From assembly GCF_016464305.1 (NCBI RefSeq), contig NZ_JAEIOJ010000002.1, forward strand, positions 186,001 to 250,000: a stretch of 64,000 nt of DNA. Reading direction: 5' to 3'. Shown one piece after another: positions 7,942-19,579 of the stretch. The stretch's first letter is position 1, and each line of letters begins with the position of its first letter. The position numbers were made by a program, and so were the translations under genes. Source of the stretch: Umezawaea beigongshangensis (GTDB lineage: Bacteria; Actinomycetota; Actinomycetes; Mycobacteriales; Pseudonocardiaceae). A model generated the notes under the pieces. It saw only the letters and a program-made list of their open reading frames with translations, was not told where the DNA came from and made no database searches.

Positions 7942-9188
7942 CGCCGCGCCCGACCCGGATCGGCGGGGACGCTGAGGGCCAGCACCGCGGTGTCGTCGTC
8001 GAGGCCGTCGCCGAAGCTGGTCAGCAGGCTCCGCACGGCGGTGATGGCCACGGACGCGCTGGTGGGGGCCAGTGCGGTGGCGAAGTCGAGCAGGGCCTCG
8101 TCGTCGTAGCGGTTGCGGGCGGCGTCGACGCGCGCCTCGGTGAGACCGTCGGTGTAGAGCAGCAGGGTGTCACCGGGCGTCAGTCGCACGGTCGCGGTGA
8201 CGAAGCGCGGGTCGGGCAGGACGCCGACGAGCTGTCCGCCGGTGGTGTGCTGCTGCTCGACCGTCCCGTCCGCGCGCAGCAGCAGCGCGGGCGGATGACC
8301 ACCGCTGGCCAGTTGGACGGTGCAGCCGTCGTCCGTCTGCGTCAGCAGGCCGAAGATCACGGTGCAGAACCGCGGGTCGTCGAGGTGGTACTCGTGGTTG
8401 AGCACGGTGTTCAGGTTGTCCAGCACCGCGACCGGATCGGAGTCGTAGACGGCCGCGGCGCGCAGCGTGTAGCGGGCCAGCGACGTCACGGCGGCGGCTC
8501 CCGCGCCCTTGCCGCAGACGTCGCCCAGGAACAGGCCCCACCGCTCCCCGGAGAGCGGGAACAGGTCGTAGAAGTCGCCGCCGACCTGCTCGGGAGAGGC
8601 GATGTGGTAGTACGAGTCGACCTCGACGCCGGGCACGGGGGGCAGCGTCGGGGGCAGCAGGCTGCGCTGGAGGGTGGTCGCCAGGCGCTGCGCCCGGTCG
8701 CGCTCCCGCTCGGCCTCCTCGCGGGCGCGCAGCAGTTCGCGCTCGTAGGACCGGCGGTCCCTGGCGTCGAAGACGGTGGTGCGGATCAGCAGCGGCTGCC
8801 CGTCGGCTCCGGTCTTGACGACGGAGGTCACCATCACCGGCAGCCGGCGGCGGTCGGCCGTGCGCAGCTCCAGCGCCACCCCGCCCAGCTCGCCCTGCAT
8901 CCGCAGCAGCGGCGCGAAGTGCGTCTCGTGGTAGATCTTGCCGCCGACCGTGAGCAGGTCGGCGAACCGCAACCGGCCCACGACCTGCTCGCGGGTGTAC
9001 CCCAGCCAGCCCAGCATCGTCGTGTTGATCTTGGCGATCCGGCCGTCCAGCAACGTGGACAGGTACCCGCAGGGCGCGTGCTCGTAGAGGTCTTCGGCGC
9101 TGTCCTCCAGCAGTGCGGAGAACGCCGCCGCGGAGTCGTCGCGGGCGTCGTCCGCCCCGCCGTCCGGGTCCTGCCCGGTCGCGCACAT
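7938..9188 (-). CDS. rsbP: PAS-domain PP2C serine phosphatase (RsbP-like)
   Basis: The ATG at 9188 gives 416 residues. Residues about 35-150 form a PAS domain (LDGRIAKINTTMLGWLGYTREQVVG), about 150-185 a charged coiled coil (REEAERERDRAQRLATT), and about 195-412 a SpoIIE/PP2C domain. Metal-binding motifs are visible: QVGGDFYDLF, GDVCGKGAGAA, LYTDGLTEAR and DDDTAVLAL. This order is that of Bacillus subtilis RsbP, which dephosphorylates RsbV-P under energy stress once activated by RsbQ. The gene overlaps the rsbQ-like gene by one base (TGATG) and the STAS gene by four, so the three are co-translated. PAS ligand unknown. Confidence 0.9.
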   Translation of the reverse strand: MCATGQDPDGGADDARDDSAAAFSALLEDSAEDLYEHAPCGYLSTLLDGRIAKINTTMLGWLGYTREQVVGRLRFADLLTVGGKIYHETHFAPLLRMQGELGGVALELRTADRRRLPVMVTSVVKTGADGQPLLIRTTVFDARDRRSYERELLRAREEAERERDRAQRLATTLQRSLLPPTLPPVPGVEVDSYYHIASPEQVGGDFYDLFPLSGERWGLFLGDVCGKGAGAAAVTSLARYTLRAAAVYDSDPVAVLDNLNTVLNHEYHLDDPRFCTVIFGLLTQTDDGCTVQLASGGHPPALLLRADGTVEQQHTTGGQLVGVLPDPRFVTATVRLTPGDTLLLYTDGLTEARVDAARNRYDDEALLDFATALAPTSASVAITAVRSLLTSFGDGLDDDTAVLALSVPADPGRARR

Positions 9189-10000
9189 CACCGCGCACCG
9201 GCGACGAAGGCCGTGATCGCCTCGGTCGTGGCCTCCGGGGAGCTGAGCTGCGGGCAGTGGCCGGTGGCGTCCAGGGTGACCAGTTCGCTGCCGGGGATCT
9301 GCGCGTGGACGTACGCGCCCACCTCCCTGGGCGCGATGGCGTCCTGCGAGCACTCGACGACCAGGGTCGGCACGGCCACCTTCGGCAGGTCGGCCCGGTT
9401 GTCGGACAGGAACGTGGCGCGCGCGAACACCCGCGCGATCTTCGGGTCCGTGCGGCAGAAGCTGTTGGTCAGCTCCTCCTCCAGCTCGGGACGGTCCGGA
9501 GTGCCCATGATCACCGGCCCCATCGCCGCCGACCAGCCCAGGTAGTTGCTCTCCAGCGACTCCAGCAGCTCGTCGACGTCCTCCGCGCTGAACCCGCCCC
9601 GGTAGCCCTCGTCGTCGACGTAGCGCGGCGAGGGGGTGAGCAGGACCAGGCCCGCGAAGCGCTCCGGCTCGGCGACCGCAGCCAGCACGCCGATCATGGC
9701 GCTGACGGAGTGCCCCACGAACACCACGGGACCGGGGTCGAGCTCGCGCAGGATCTCCAGCACGTCCTCCGCGTAGCCCTCCAGGGACGAGTAGCGGTCC
9801 TCCCGCCAGGCCGACAGGTCCGACCTGCCCGCTCCCACGTGGTCGAACAGCACCACCCGGAACCTCTCGGCCAGGGCGGGCGCCACCAGCCGCCACAGGT
9901 TCTGATCGCATCCGAAGCCGTGCGACAGCACCACCACCGGACCGTCCACCGGTCCGTCGACCACCACGCAGTTCCTGCTGAGCACGTCCACGGCGCCCAT
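9188..10000 (-). CDS. rsbQ: Alpha/beta hydrolase, RsbQ-like activator of the PAS phosphatase
   Basis: A 270-residue protein closely matching the B. subtilis RsbQ pattern as remembered: start LSRN, HGFGCDQNLWRLVAPA, FDHVGAGRSDL, YAEDVLEIL, VGHSVSAMIGVLA, FCRTDPKIARVFA and GHCPQLSSPE. The inferred triad is Ser98, Asp220 and His248, almost the numbering of RsbQ. RsbQ makes a small hydrophobic ligand that lets RsbP respond to energy stress, and homologues (KAI2/D14) bind butenolides in plants. It heads the three-gene operon, with AGGTGA ahead of the ATG. Name and role follow from sequence plus the neighbouring rsbP-like gene. Confidence 0.9.
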   Translation of the reverse strand: MGAVDVLSRNCVVVDGPVDGPVVVLSHGFGCDQNLWRLVAPALAERFRVVLFDHVGAGRSDLSAWREDRYSSLEGYAEDVLEILRELDPGPVVFVGHSVSAMIGVLAAVAEPERFAGLVLLTPSPRYVDDEGYRGGFSAEDVDELLESLESNYLGWSAAMGPVIMGTPDRPELEEELTNSFCRTDPKIARVFARATFLSDNRADLPKVAVPTLVVECSQDAIAPREVGAYVHAQIPGSELVTLDATGHCPQLSSPEATTEAITAFVAGAR

Positions 10001-12817
<2,817 letters not shown>

Positions 12818-12951
12818 TCGGTCGGGCGCACCGGTGCGGCGGCGGGCGGCGCGGACCACGCCGGGTCCTCGTCACCCGCTGAGCCGAACAGGTCGCGCGA
12901 CTCGGTCGTCGCGAGATCGACTCGGCCGGATCGCCGCGCGCCGGGACGGCG

Positions 12952-13548
12952 TCACCACTCCCCGGTGACCGGGCCGGAGGAGGGAACTCCGGATCGGCCG
13001 ATCAGGTCCTCCCGCTCCACGCGCACCCGCTGCCCGGACTCCACCAGGTAGCCGATCCCGCGCACTGTGGAGATCAGGTCCGCCGCCGCGCCGAGCTTGC
13101 CGCGGATGCGGCGCACGTGCACGTCCACGGTCCGCACGCCCGCCTGGCCGCCGCCCCACACGTGGAACAGCAGATCGCGGCGGCGGTGCACGCGGTCCGG
13201 GTGCTCGCACAGGAACAGCAGGAGGTCGAACTCCAGCCTGCTCAGCTCGACCGGCGAGCCGCGGTGCAGCACCCGGCGCGAGTGGGGCAGGACGCGCACC
13301 TCCACGTCGCGCTGACGCTGCTGCGGCACGCCGACGTCGACGGCGAGGCCCGCCTCGCGCAGCGCCTGCACGACGCGCGTGGTGGCCGCGGCGATCTGCT
13401 CCGCCTCCGCCTCGACGCTGATGCTGATCAGCAGGCGCACGGTGTTCTTCCCGTCGGCGCCGAGCGGTGGGCGGCCGGGGACGCGCAGCGCGGTGACGAC
13501 CGGTGCGGTGCCGTCGGCGCGGTGGTGCTTCGGAATCGTGCGGGTCAT
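12952..13548 (-). CDS. Winged-helix (OmpR/PhoB-type) DNA-binding regulator without receiver domain
   Basis: 198 residues from an ATG preceded by GGAGGT. The C-terminal part (about 100-180) is a trans_reg_C winged helix: SPVELSRLEFDLLLFLCEHPDRVHRR, then VRTVDVHVRRIRGKLG and ISTVRGIGYLV. The N-terminal 95 residues contain LLISISVEAEAEQIAAATTRVVQALREAG and lack the phosphoacceptor Asp of a receiver domain. They could be a sensing or dimerisation module. No histidine kinase is adjacent. It converges with the geosmin synthase gene. Target genes are unknown. Confidence 0.8.
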   Translation of the reverse strand: MTRTIPKHHRADGTAPVVTALRVPGRPPLGADGKNTVRLLISISVEAEAEQIAAATTRVVQALREAGLAVDVGVPQQRQRDVEVRVLPHSRRVLHRGSPVELSRLEFDLLLFLCEHPDRVHRRRDLLFHVWGGGQAGVRTVDVHVRRIRGKLGAAADLISTVRGIGYLVESGQRVRVEREDLIGRSGVPSSGPVTGEW

Positions 13549-14074
13549 CGGGACGACCTCCGTGAGGCGGGACTCGGGCGGGAGTCCTCTGCGGTCGAGC
13601 TGCGGTCCGGGCGAGGTGGGTCGTCAGCCGGAACAGGCCGCGCTGCGGAGGCGGCCGAAGTCGACGTGCCGGCGCGCGCACAGCACCCGCGCGCCGGAGC
13701 GCAGCCAGGACGCGCGAGAACGCGCGGCAGCCGTGCCGTGCTCGCCGCCCATCCGGTTCTCCGCCCGCCGTTCCGCGCCGCGGTGGTCACCCGGCGCACG
13801 CCGCCGATGGTGGCGAGAGGGGGCGCGCACGGCAAGGGTCCGCCGATCGCGTCCACCTCGTGAACGCCGTTGACACCCGTGCCGCGCCACGGGGCCCGCC
13901 GCTCCGACCTCAGGGCGCAGAGCTGGTTAAAACGCCAAAAGTCAACGGCATTTGGGGGCTTGCCTGTTCGATTTGCGCCAGATTCTGTGCAGTGCTGTTG
14001 CCTTCCTGTAACGGGCGTGCTTCATTGAGGAGGTCTGTGAGTCGCCTCACACGCGACGGCCCAGGAAGGACGTC
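13549..14074. other. Intergenic region upstream of the secreted glycosidase
   Basis: No gene is supported here. The first 350 bp are as GC-rich as the flanks. From about 13920 to 14035 the DNA is markedly richer in A+T, including TTAAAACG near 13926, and probably holds the promoter and operator of the glycosidase. I could not fix a -35/-10 pair with confidence. A purine-rich ribosome site (AGGAAGGA, about 14062-14069) precedes ATG 14075. Confidence 0.4.
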
Positions 14075-17000
14075 ATGCCACGACCAGTGTTCCGGTCGCT
14101 CACCCTGATCCTGCTGCTGATCACCTCGGTCCTCGCGCTGCCCGCGGGCGGCGCACCGTTCGCCTCCGCGGCCGAGCCCGACGCCGACTCGGCCACCGCT
14201 GAGGTGCACGGCCTGAAGGGCGAGTACTTCCGGGCGTCGGCCCCCGGCGCCCACGACTTCGCCCACCTCGGGGGCATCACCCTCGACCCGAACATCGACC
14301 TCCCCGGACTGGCCGCGACCTTCGAGTCCCTGACCGGCCGGACCGAGCACACCACCGCGCGCTGGACGGGCCGGATCACGGCTCCGGAGACCGGCGACTA
14401 CACGTTCTCCGCGATCGGCGACAACGGCTTCCGGCTGTTCGTCGACGACCAGCCGGTGATCGACCACTGGGTCGGGGACTGGGACGTCGAGCAGCACAGC
14501 GCGCCGGTGCGCCTGATCGCGGGTGAGCGGCACGACTTCCGGCTGGAGATGTTCCAGGACGTCGGCGGCGCGAACATGTTCCTGCGCTGGTCGAGCGCCT
14601 CGATCGCCAAGCAGATCGTGCCGGAGTCGGCCTTCACGCCGCCGGACGGCTTCGAGGTGTACCCGGTCGGCCTGACCGTCGCCGAGGACGGCCTGCGCGT
14701 GGTGGCCGACTTCGAGGACGCGGTCACGGCCGTCGCCGAGGCGGCGGGCCACCTCACCGTCGAGGCCGACACGACGCCGATGCCGATCGGTTCGGTGGCC
14801 GTGGCCCCCGACGACTCCTCGCGCCTCGTGGTGACGCTGACCGCGCCGGTTCAGCGCGGCCAGCGGGTCCGCTTCTCCTACGACGGTTCCGGCGGCCTGG
14901 CCGTCGGCGGGGAGGCGGTGCCCCAGATCGTCCGCAACGCCGCCAACTCCTCGACCCACCGGCTGCGCACCGAGTGGGCCGACGACGTGGACGCCGAGCA
15001 CCCGCTGCCCGAGTACCCCCGGCCGCAGCAGGTGCGCGAGAAGTGGCTCAACCTCAACGGTCCCTGGGAGTTCGCCGGTGCCCACGAGGGCGAGCAGCCG
15101 CGGTTCGGGCAGCCGCTCGCGGAGCGGATCGTCGTGCCGTTCCCCGTGGAGTCGCAGCTGTCCGGGCTGGAGCGCCACGAGGACCACATGTTCTACCGCA
15201 GGCTGGTCACGGTTCCGGCTGGCTGGCGCATCGGTTCCGGGCAGCGGCTGCGGCTCAACTTCGGCGCCGTCGACCACCACGCGCGGGTGTGGGTGAACGG
15301 CCGGCAGGTCGCCGAGCACGTCGGCGGCTACACGGAGTTCTCCGCCGACATCACCGACGCCCTGCGCCGGTCGGGCCAGCAGGAGATCGTCGTGGCGGTC
15401 ACCGACACGACCGGCCCGAACCAGCCCGTGGGCAAGCAGTCCTCGAACCCCGGCGGCATCGTCTACACGGAGTCCTCCGGCATCTGGCAGACCGTGTGGC
15501 TGGAGCCGGTTCCCGTCACGGCGATCGACGACGTCAGGAGCACGCCGAACCTCGCGACGAGCAGCCTGGCCGTCGAGGTCCGCTCGACGTCGGCGTCGCC
15601 GTCCGCGCGGGTCACGGCCACCGCCCGCGACAGCAGGGGCCGCAAGGTCGGCAGCGTCAGCGGTCCGGCCAACGCGCCGCTGAACCTGCCGGTGCCGCGG
15701 CCCCACCTGTGGAGCCCGGACGACCCGTACCTCTACGACCTGGACGTCGTGCTCACCGACGGGCGGAGCAGGGACTCCGTGGGCAGCTACTTCGGCATGC
15801 GCTCGATCGCGGTGCAGGAGGTGGGCGGCTTCCCGAAGCTCGTGCTCAACGGCAAGCCGATCTTCTCCCTCGCCATGCTGGACCAGGGCTTCTTCCCGGA
15901 CGGCCTCTACACGGCGCCGACGGACGAGGCGCTGCGGTTCGACCTCCAGGCCCAGAAGGACCTGGGGTTCAACGCGGTGCGCAAGCACATCAAGGTCGAA
16001 CCGGCCCGCTGGTACCACCACGCCGACCAGCTGGGCCTGCTGGTGTGGCAGGACTTCGTGTCCGGCGACATCACGAACGAGCAGGGACAGCAGGCGTTCC
16101 TCACCGAGGGCCGCCGCACGATGGAGCAGTTGCACGACTCGCCGTCGATCATCGGCTGGGTCGTGTTCAACGAGGGCTGGGGCGAGTGGGACCGCGAGGC
16201 CACCGGCCAGATCGCCGAGTCGGTGAAGGCGGCCGACCCGTCCCGGATCACCAACGCGCACAGCGGTGTGAACTGCTGCAACTCGAAGGGCGACTCCGGC
16301 AAGGGCGACGTGATCGACCACCACGACTACCTGAACACGGACGCGCCGTACCCGGACGCGACCCGTGTCGCGATGGACGGCGAGCACGGCGGCTTCACGC
16401 TGCGCACGCCGGGCCACATGTGGCCGGGCACCCCGGCGGCCATCTACAGCGGCGTGGCGGACAAGGCGGCGCTGACGGCCAAGTACGTCGAGAACACCAG
16501 GACGTTCTACCTCGACGCCGCGGGCGCGGAGCTGTCCGGTTCGGTCTACACCCAGGTGACCGACCTGGAGAACGAGCTGAACGGCCTGTGGACCTACGAC
16601 CGCCGGGAGATCAAGGTCGATCCCGCTCCGGTGCGCGAGATCAACCGGCAGGTCGTCGCCGCGGGTGCGCGCGCCGGGGAGGACGCCACGTTCCCCGGCC
16701 GCGGGCACTGGCCGCTGGACGAGGGCAGGGAGCTGGTGGGTCGCGACCGCAGCGGCGGCGGCAGCGACGTCGCACTCAGCGGGAACACCTCGTGGGTGAG
16801 CGGGATCAGCGGGTCCGCGCTCCACTTCGACGGTGACGGCGACTTCGCCCAGACCGGACGCCCGGTCCTCGACACCAGGGGCGACTACACGGTCTCGGCG
16901 TGGGTGACGCTCGACGCGCTGCCCGGCAACTACGCCACCGCCGTGAGCCAGGACGGCCGGGTGACGGAGAACCCGTTCTACCTCCAGTACGGCCGGGGCA

Positions 17001-17314
17001 CCTTCGCCTTCAGCACACCGGGCGGGCACCGGGCCACCCTCGCGGTGACGCCGGAGCTGGGCCGGTGGTACCACCTGGTGGGCGTGCGCGACCACGCCAG
17101 CGGTGAGGCCCGTCTGTACCTGGACGGGCAGCGCGTCGGCACGGCGCAGGCCGGTCCGGACGTGGTCAGCACCGGGCCGCTGACGATCGGCCGCGCCAAG
17201 TACGCCGGTCAGAGCACCGATCACTGGTCCGGGTCGATCGACCAGGTGCGCGCCGTCGGCCGCGCGCTCAGCGATCAGGAGGTGGCCGACCTGCACGGTT
17301 CCGACCGGCGCTGA
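14075..17314 (+). CDS. Secreted multidomain glycoside hydrolase family 2 with PA14 and LamG domains
   Basis: 1079 residues. A Sec signal peptide occupies about 1-33 (basic start, LTLILLLITSVLALP core, likely cleavage after ASAAE). A PA14 domain follows (about 48-165, LKGEYFRA and ARWTGRITAPETGDYTFSA), then a short beta domain, then GH2 sugar-binding and Ig-like domains (about 300-590). The TIM barrel has FNEGWGEWD with acid/base Glu at about 700 and MDGEHGGF with the likely nucleophile Glu at about 770. A LamG/concanavalin-like domain closes the protein (about 870-1075). It is probably a secreted beta-galactosidase- or beta-glucuronidase-like enzyme with two carbohydrate-binding modules; the substrate is not determined. 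It stands alone and ends at a strong terminator. Confidence 0.88.
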   Translation: MPRPVFRSLTLILLLITSVLALPAGGAPFASAAEPDADSATAEVHGLKGEYFRASAPGAHDFAHLGGITLDPNIDLPGLAATFESLTGRTEHTTARWTGRITAPETGDYTFSAIGDNGFRLFVDDQPVIDHWVGDWDVEQHSAPVRLIAGERHDFRLEMFQDVGGANMFLRWSSASIAKQIVPESAFTPPDGFEVYPVGLTVAEDGLRVVADFEDAVTAVAEAAGHLTVEADTTPMPIGSVAVAPDDSSRLVVTLTAPVQRGQRVRFSYDGSGGLAVGGEAVPQIVRNAANSSTHRLRTEWADDVDAEHPLPEYPRPQQVREKWLNLNGPWEFAGAHEGEQPRFGQPLAERIVVPFPVESQLSGLERHEDHMFYRRLVTVPAGWRIGSGQRLRLNFGAVDHHARVWVNGRQVAEHVGGYTEFSADITDALRRSGQQEIVVAVTDTTGPNQPVGKQSSNPGGIVYTESSGIWQTVWLEPVPVTAIDDVRSTPNLATSSLAVEVRSTSASPSARVTATARDSRGRKVGSVSGPANAPLNLPVPRPHLWSPDDPYLYDLDVVLTDGRSRDSVGSYFGMRSIAVQEVGGFPKLVLNGKPIFSLAMLDQGFFPDGLYTAPTDEALRFDLQAQKDLGFNAVRKHIKVEPARWYHHADQLGLLVWQDFVSGDITNEQGQQAFLTEGRRTMEQLHDSPSIIGWVVFNEGWGEWDREATGQIAESVKAADPSRITNAHSGVNCCNSKGDSGKGDVIDHHDYLNTDAPYPDATRVAMDGEHGGFTLRTPGHMWPGTPAAIYSGVADKAALTAKYVENTRTFYLDAAGAELSGSVYTQVTDLENELNGLWTYDRREIKVDPAPVREINRQVVAAGARAGEDATFPGRGHWPLDEGRELVGRDRSGGGSDVALSGNTSWVSGISGSALHFDGDGDFAQTGRPVLDTRGDYTVSAWVTLDALPGNYATAVSQDGRVTENPFYLQYGRGTFAFSTPGGHRATLAVTPELGRWYHLVGVRDHASGEARLYLDGQRVGTAQAGPDVVSTGPLTIGRAKYAGQSTDHWSGSIDQVRAVGRALSDQEVADLHGSDRR

Positions 17315-17319
17315 TCCCT

Positions 17320-17358
17320 CGTCGCCGGGTGACGGGCCGGTCCCGTCACCCGGCGACG
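17320..17358 (+). terminator. Intrinsic terminator hairpin, 17-bp perfect stem
   Basis: Arms CGTCGCCGGGTGACGGG (17320-17336) and its exact complement (17342-17358) enclose a 5-nt loop, six bases after the glycosidase stop. There is no T-tract, as is common in actinomycetes. It may serve both this gene and the convergent STAS gene. Confidence 0.8.
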
Positions 17359-17389
17359 TGCGGGGTTCGGCCGGGTCGACCCCGGGTGG

Positions 17390-17845
17390 TCAGCGCGGGT
17401 GGTCGGTCCCGGTCGGCTCGTCGGCGCGGGCCGGAGGCCGCCCGCCCGGTGTGCGGTAGTGCGTGGAGGCGAGTTCGCGCACGGCGTCGGCGAGCGATTC
17501 GTAGGTCGGGATCTCGGCGGCCACGGCGCTCATCCGCAGCACGTACAGCGCCAGGCGGTCGTGGGCGACGACTCCGAGGCGGTGGCCGGCCGCTCCGGAG
17601 CGCTGCGCCGCCTCGATCAGCACCCCGATGCCGGCCGCGGTGAGGAAGGTGACCCTCGTCAGGTCCACCACCACCAGGGCCGGGAGGTCGCCGTCGAGCG
17701 CTCGGGCCAGCCGGGGGGCCGTGAGGAGGTCGATCTCGCCCTGCGCGGAGACCACCAGCAGGTCGGGCCGGTACTGGACGCGGCGCGTGGTCAGCGGGAA
17801 GTCGGCACTGGAGAACTCGGCGTCGCGTGCCGGACGCTCGGACAT
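17390..17845 (-). CDS. STAS-domain anti-sigma factor antagonist-like protein lacking the usual phospho-Ser
   Basis: The ATG at 17845 with AGAGG upstream gives 151 residues (a longer reading to 17923 is unlikely). A STAS domain spans about 25-125: LVVSAQGEIDLLTAPRLARAL and LVVVDLTRVTFLTAAGIGVLIEAA. In canonical antagonists the second segment reads F-x-D-S-S-G; here it is F-L-T-A-A-G, so both serines are replaced by Ala and the Asp by Thr. Either the Thr accepts phosphate or the protein is not controlled by phosphorylation. The Pro/Arg-rich tail is probably disordered. No kinase or phosphatase partner is adjacent. Confidence 0.75.
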   Translation of the reverse strand: MSERPARDAEFSSADFPLTTRRVQYRPDLLVVSAQGEIDLLTAPRLARALDGDLPALVVVDLTRVTFLTAAGIGVLIEAAQRSGAAGHRLGVVAHDRLALYVLRMSAVAAEIPTYESLADAVRELASTHYRTPGGRPPARADEPTGTDHPR

Positions 17846-18346
17846 GCGGTCAACCTCTGCTCGTTCCACGCCGGGTCCCACCGGGGCCGGGCACCTGCCA
17901 CGTCGAGTGGTGCTCACCGGCACGACGCGTCGAACCCGATCGTGCTGGGCGTGGTCGAGCGGGAAGCCGATCGTTCCCGTCCGACCAGCACACCCGAATC
18001 TACCTCACGAACCGTGACGGCTGCATCACGACGAGTCAGAGCGGGCGGGCTCGCGGTCAGCCGGTGCCGGACGCCCACCGCGGCAGCGGCCCGACGCCCG
18101 AGCGCCGGCCGGGTCGCGTCGCGGCGTGCCGCTGGCCCGGTCCCGGCCCCCGCCGCGCGGCGAGCGCGTCGGCCACCACCCCGGTGGCGAAGGCGCAGAC
18201 CGCCTTTGCGGCAGGTCGACCGCCAGCTCCGAGCGGGGCCGGGTCTGCGGCGGCGCGCCCTGCCCGAAGTGCACGGCCGGGGCGATCACCCGCGGCTGCC
18301 GACCGAGCTGCTCAGCACGGCGCAGGTCTCCCCGCGGGAACCGCGT
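17846..18346. other. 500-bp region without a supported gene
   Basis: Between the STAS start and the zapE stop I see no open frame with a ribosome site and recognisable protein. Short frames around 18026-18289 are compositionally biased and match nothing I know. The stretch 17985-18040 is less GC-rich and could hold the STAS promoter. Confidence 0.3.
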
Positions 18347-19393
18347 TCACGCACCGGTCGGGCCGTCGGGTGCGACGGACAGCAGCGAGAGCCGGCTCTC
18401 CAGCCGGTCGACGTCCCTCGGCGCGCGGTTCCCGCGCAGCACCTCCGCCAGCGGCGCCTCCCCGACGAGGACCAGGCGCGCGTCCCGGTCGCACAGCACG
18501 TCGACGAGGTACGCGAACCGCTGGGCCGCCTGCTCGTCGACGTCGCCCAGGCGGGGCACGCCCGACACGACCCACGTCGGGAAGTCATCCGCCAGGGGCA
18601 GGTAGTCCGCCGCGGACGTCGGCCCGGCGCACAGCTCGGAGAAGTCGAACCACACGAGGTCCTCGCGCACGGCGGCGGCGCGCAGCGCCCGCCCGCCGAC
18701 CTCCAGCACGCGGGCCTCGTCGGCGCTCGGCGGCGCGAGGCCGAGCGCCCGCACCTGCTGGCCGGTGCCGGGGCACAGGTACGCGCCGCGCTCGAAGCCC
18801 GACCTCGGCCCGCCGGGACCGCGCTGCCTGCGGTGGTCCACCGGGCCGTTCAGCTCGACCACGTCGACCTCGCGCTCCAGCAATGCGACGGTCGGCTCGA
18901 CTAGGTGGTGGTACAACGGCTCGGGCAGCAGTCCGCCCGGCGGGTGGTTCGACGTGGTCAGCAGCACCACCCGCCGCTCGAACAGCGAGCGCAGCAGGCG
19001 CCCGAGGAGCACGGCGTCACCGGGGTCGTGGACGTGGAACTCGTCGAAGCACAGGAAGCGGCAGCCGTCGAGCAGTTCGGCGACGGCCAGGTCCACCGCC
19101 AGGTCGGCGGCGCGGTGCCGGGAGTACGCGGCGTGGAAGTCGCGGAAGAAGTCGTGGAAGTGCAGGCGCCGCTTCCCCTCGACGTCGGCGGCGTCGAACG
19201 CGACCGACGCCAGCCAGCTCTTGCCGCGCCCCACCGGGCCCCACAGGTGAACGCCACGAGGAGGCTTCCGGAACCGTCCGCGGTGGCGCGACACCTCGCT
19301 CACGAGCCGCCCGAGCCGCTCGGCCACCAGGGCCTGGGCGTCGTCCAGGACGAACCCCGCCCCGGCCGCCGCGTCGTCGAACACGGAGCCCAC
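18347..19393 (-). CDS. zapE: AFG1/ZapE-family ATPase
   Basis: GTG 19393, preceded by a GGGGGAGGGG purine stretch, gives 348 residues beginning VGSVFDDAAAGAGFVLD. It has Walker A GPVGRGKS (about 53-60) and Walker B LCFDEFHVHD, followed by a sensor segment LLTTSNHPPGGLLPEPLY. This is the AFG1-like P-loop ATPase pattern. Escherichia coli ZapE interacts with FtsZ at the constricting ring; mitochondrial AFG1 acts in protein quality control. Length matches actinobacterial members. The nearest neighbours on both sides look unrelated, and the WGR gene diverges from it. Confidence 0.88.
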   Translation of the reverse strand: MGSVFDDAAAGAGFVLDDAQALVAERLGRLVSEVSRHRGRFRKPPRGVHLWGPVGRGKSWLASVAFDAADVEGKRRLHFHDFFRDFHAAYSRHRAADLAVDLAVAELLDGCRFLCFDEFHVHDPGDAVLLGRLLRSLFERRVVLLTTSNHPPGGLLPEPLYHHLVEPTVALLEREVDVVELNGPVDHRRQRGPGGPRSGFERGAYLCPGTGQQVRALGLAPPSADEARVLEVGGRALRAAAVREDLVWFDFSELCAGPTSAADYLPLADDFPTWVVSGVPRLGDVDEQAAQRFAYLVDVLCDRDARLVLVGEAPLAEVLRGNRAPRDVDRLESRLSLLSVAPDGPTGA

Positions 19394-19579
19394 CCGACAG
19401 ACCCCTCCCCCCGGCGGCCCGCGTCGGCCACCGCCGATCGCAGGCTCGCACGCGACCGGAGCGCTGTCGATCAGATCGGCGGAGAAGTGACGCGGGCGAC
19501 CGTTCGCAAGATCGGAGAACTGTCGGTGGCCGTCGATAGCGTGAGCGCAGTCGATCACATGGGACCGAGGGGGAACACC

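Noticed and set aside
18026-18289. Small minus-strand ORF upstream of zapE
   Set aside because: Pro/Arg-rich, no clear ribosome site, no recognisable fold.
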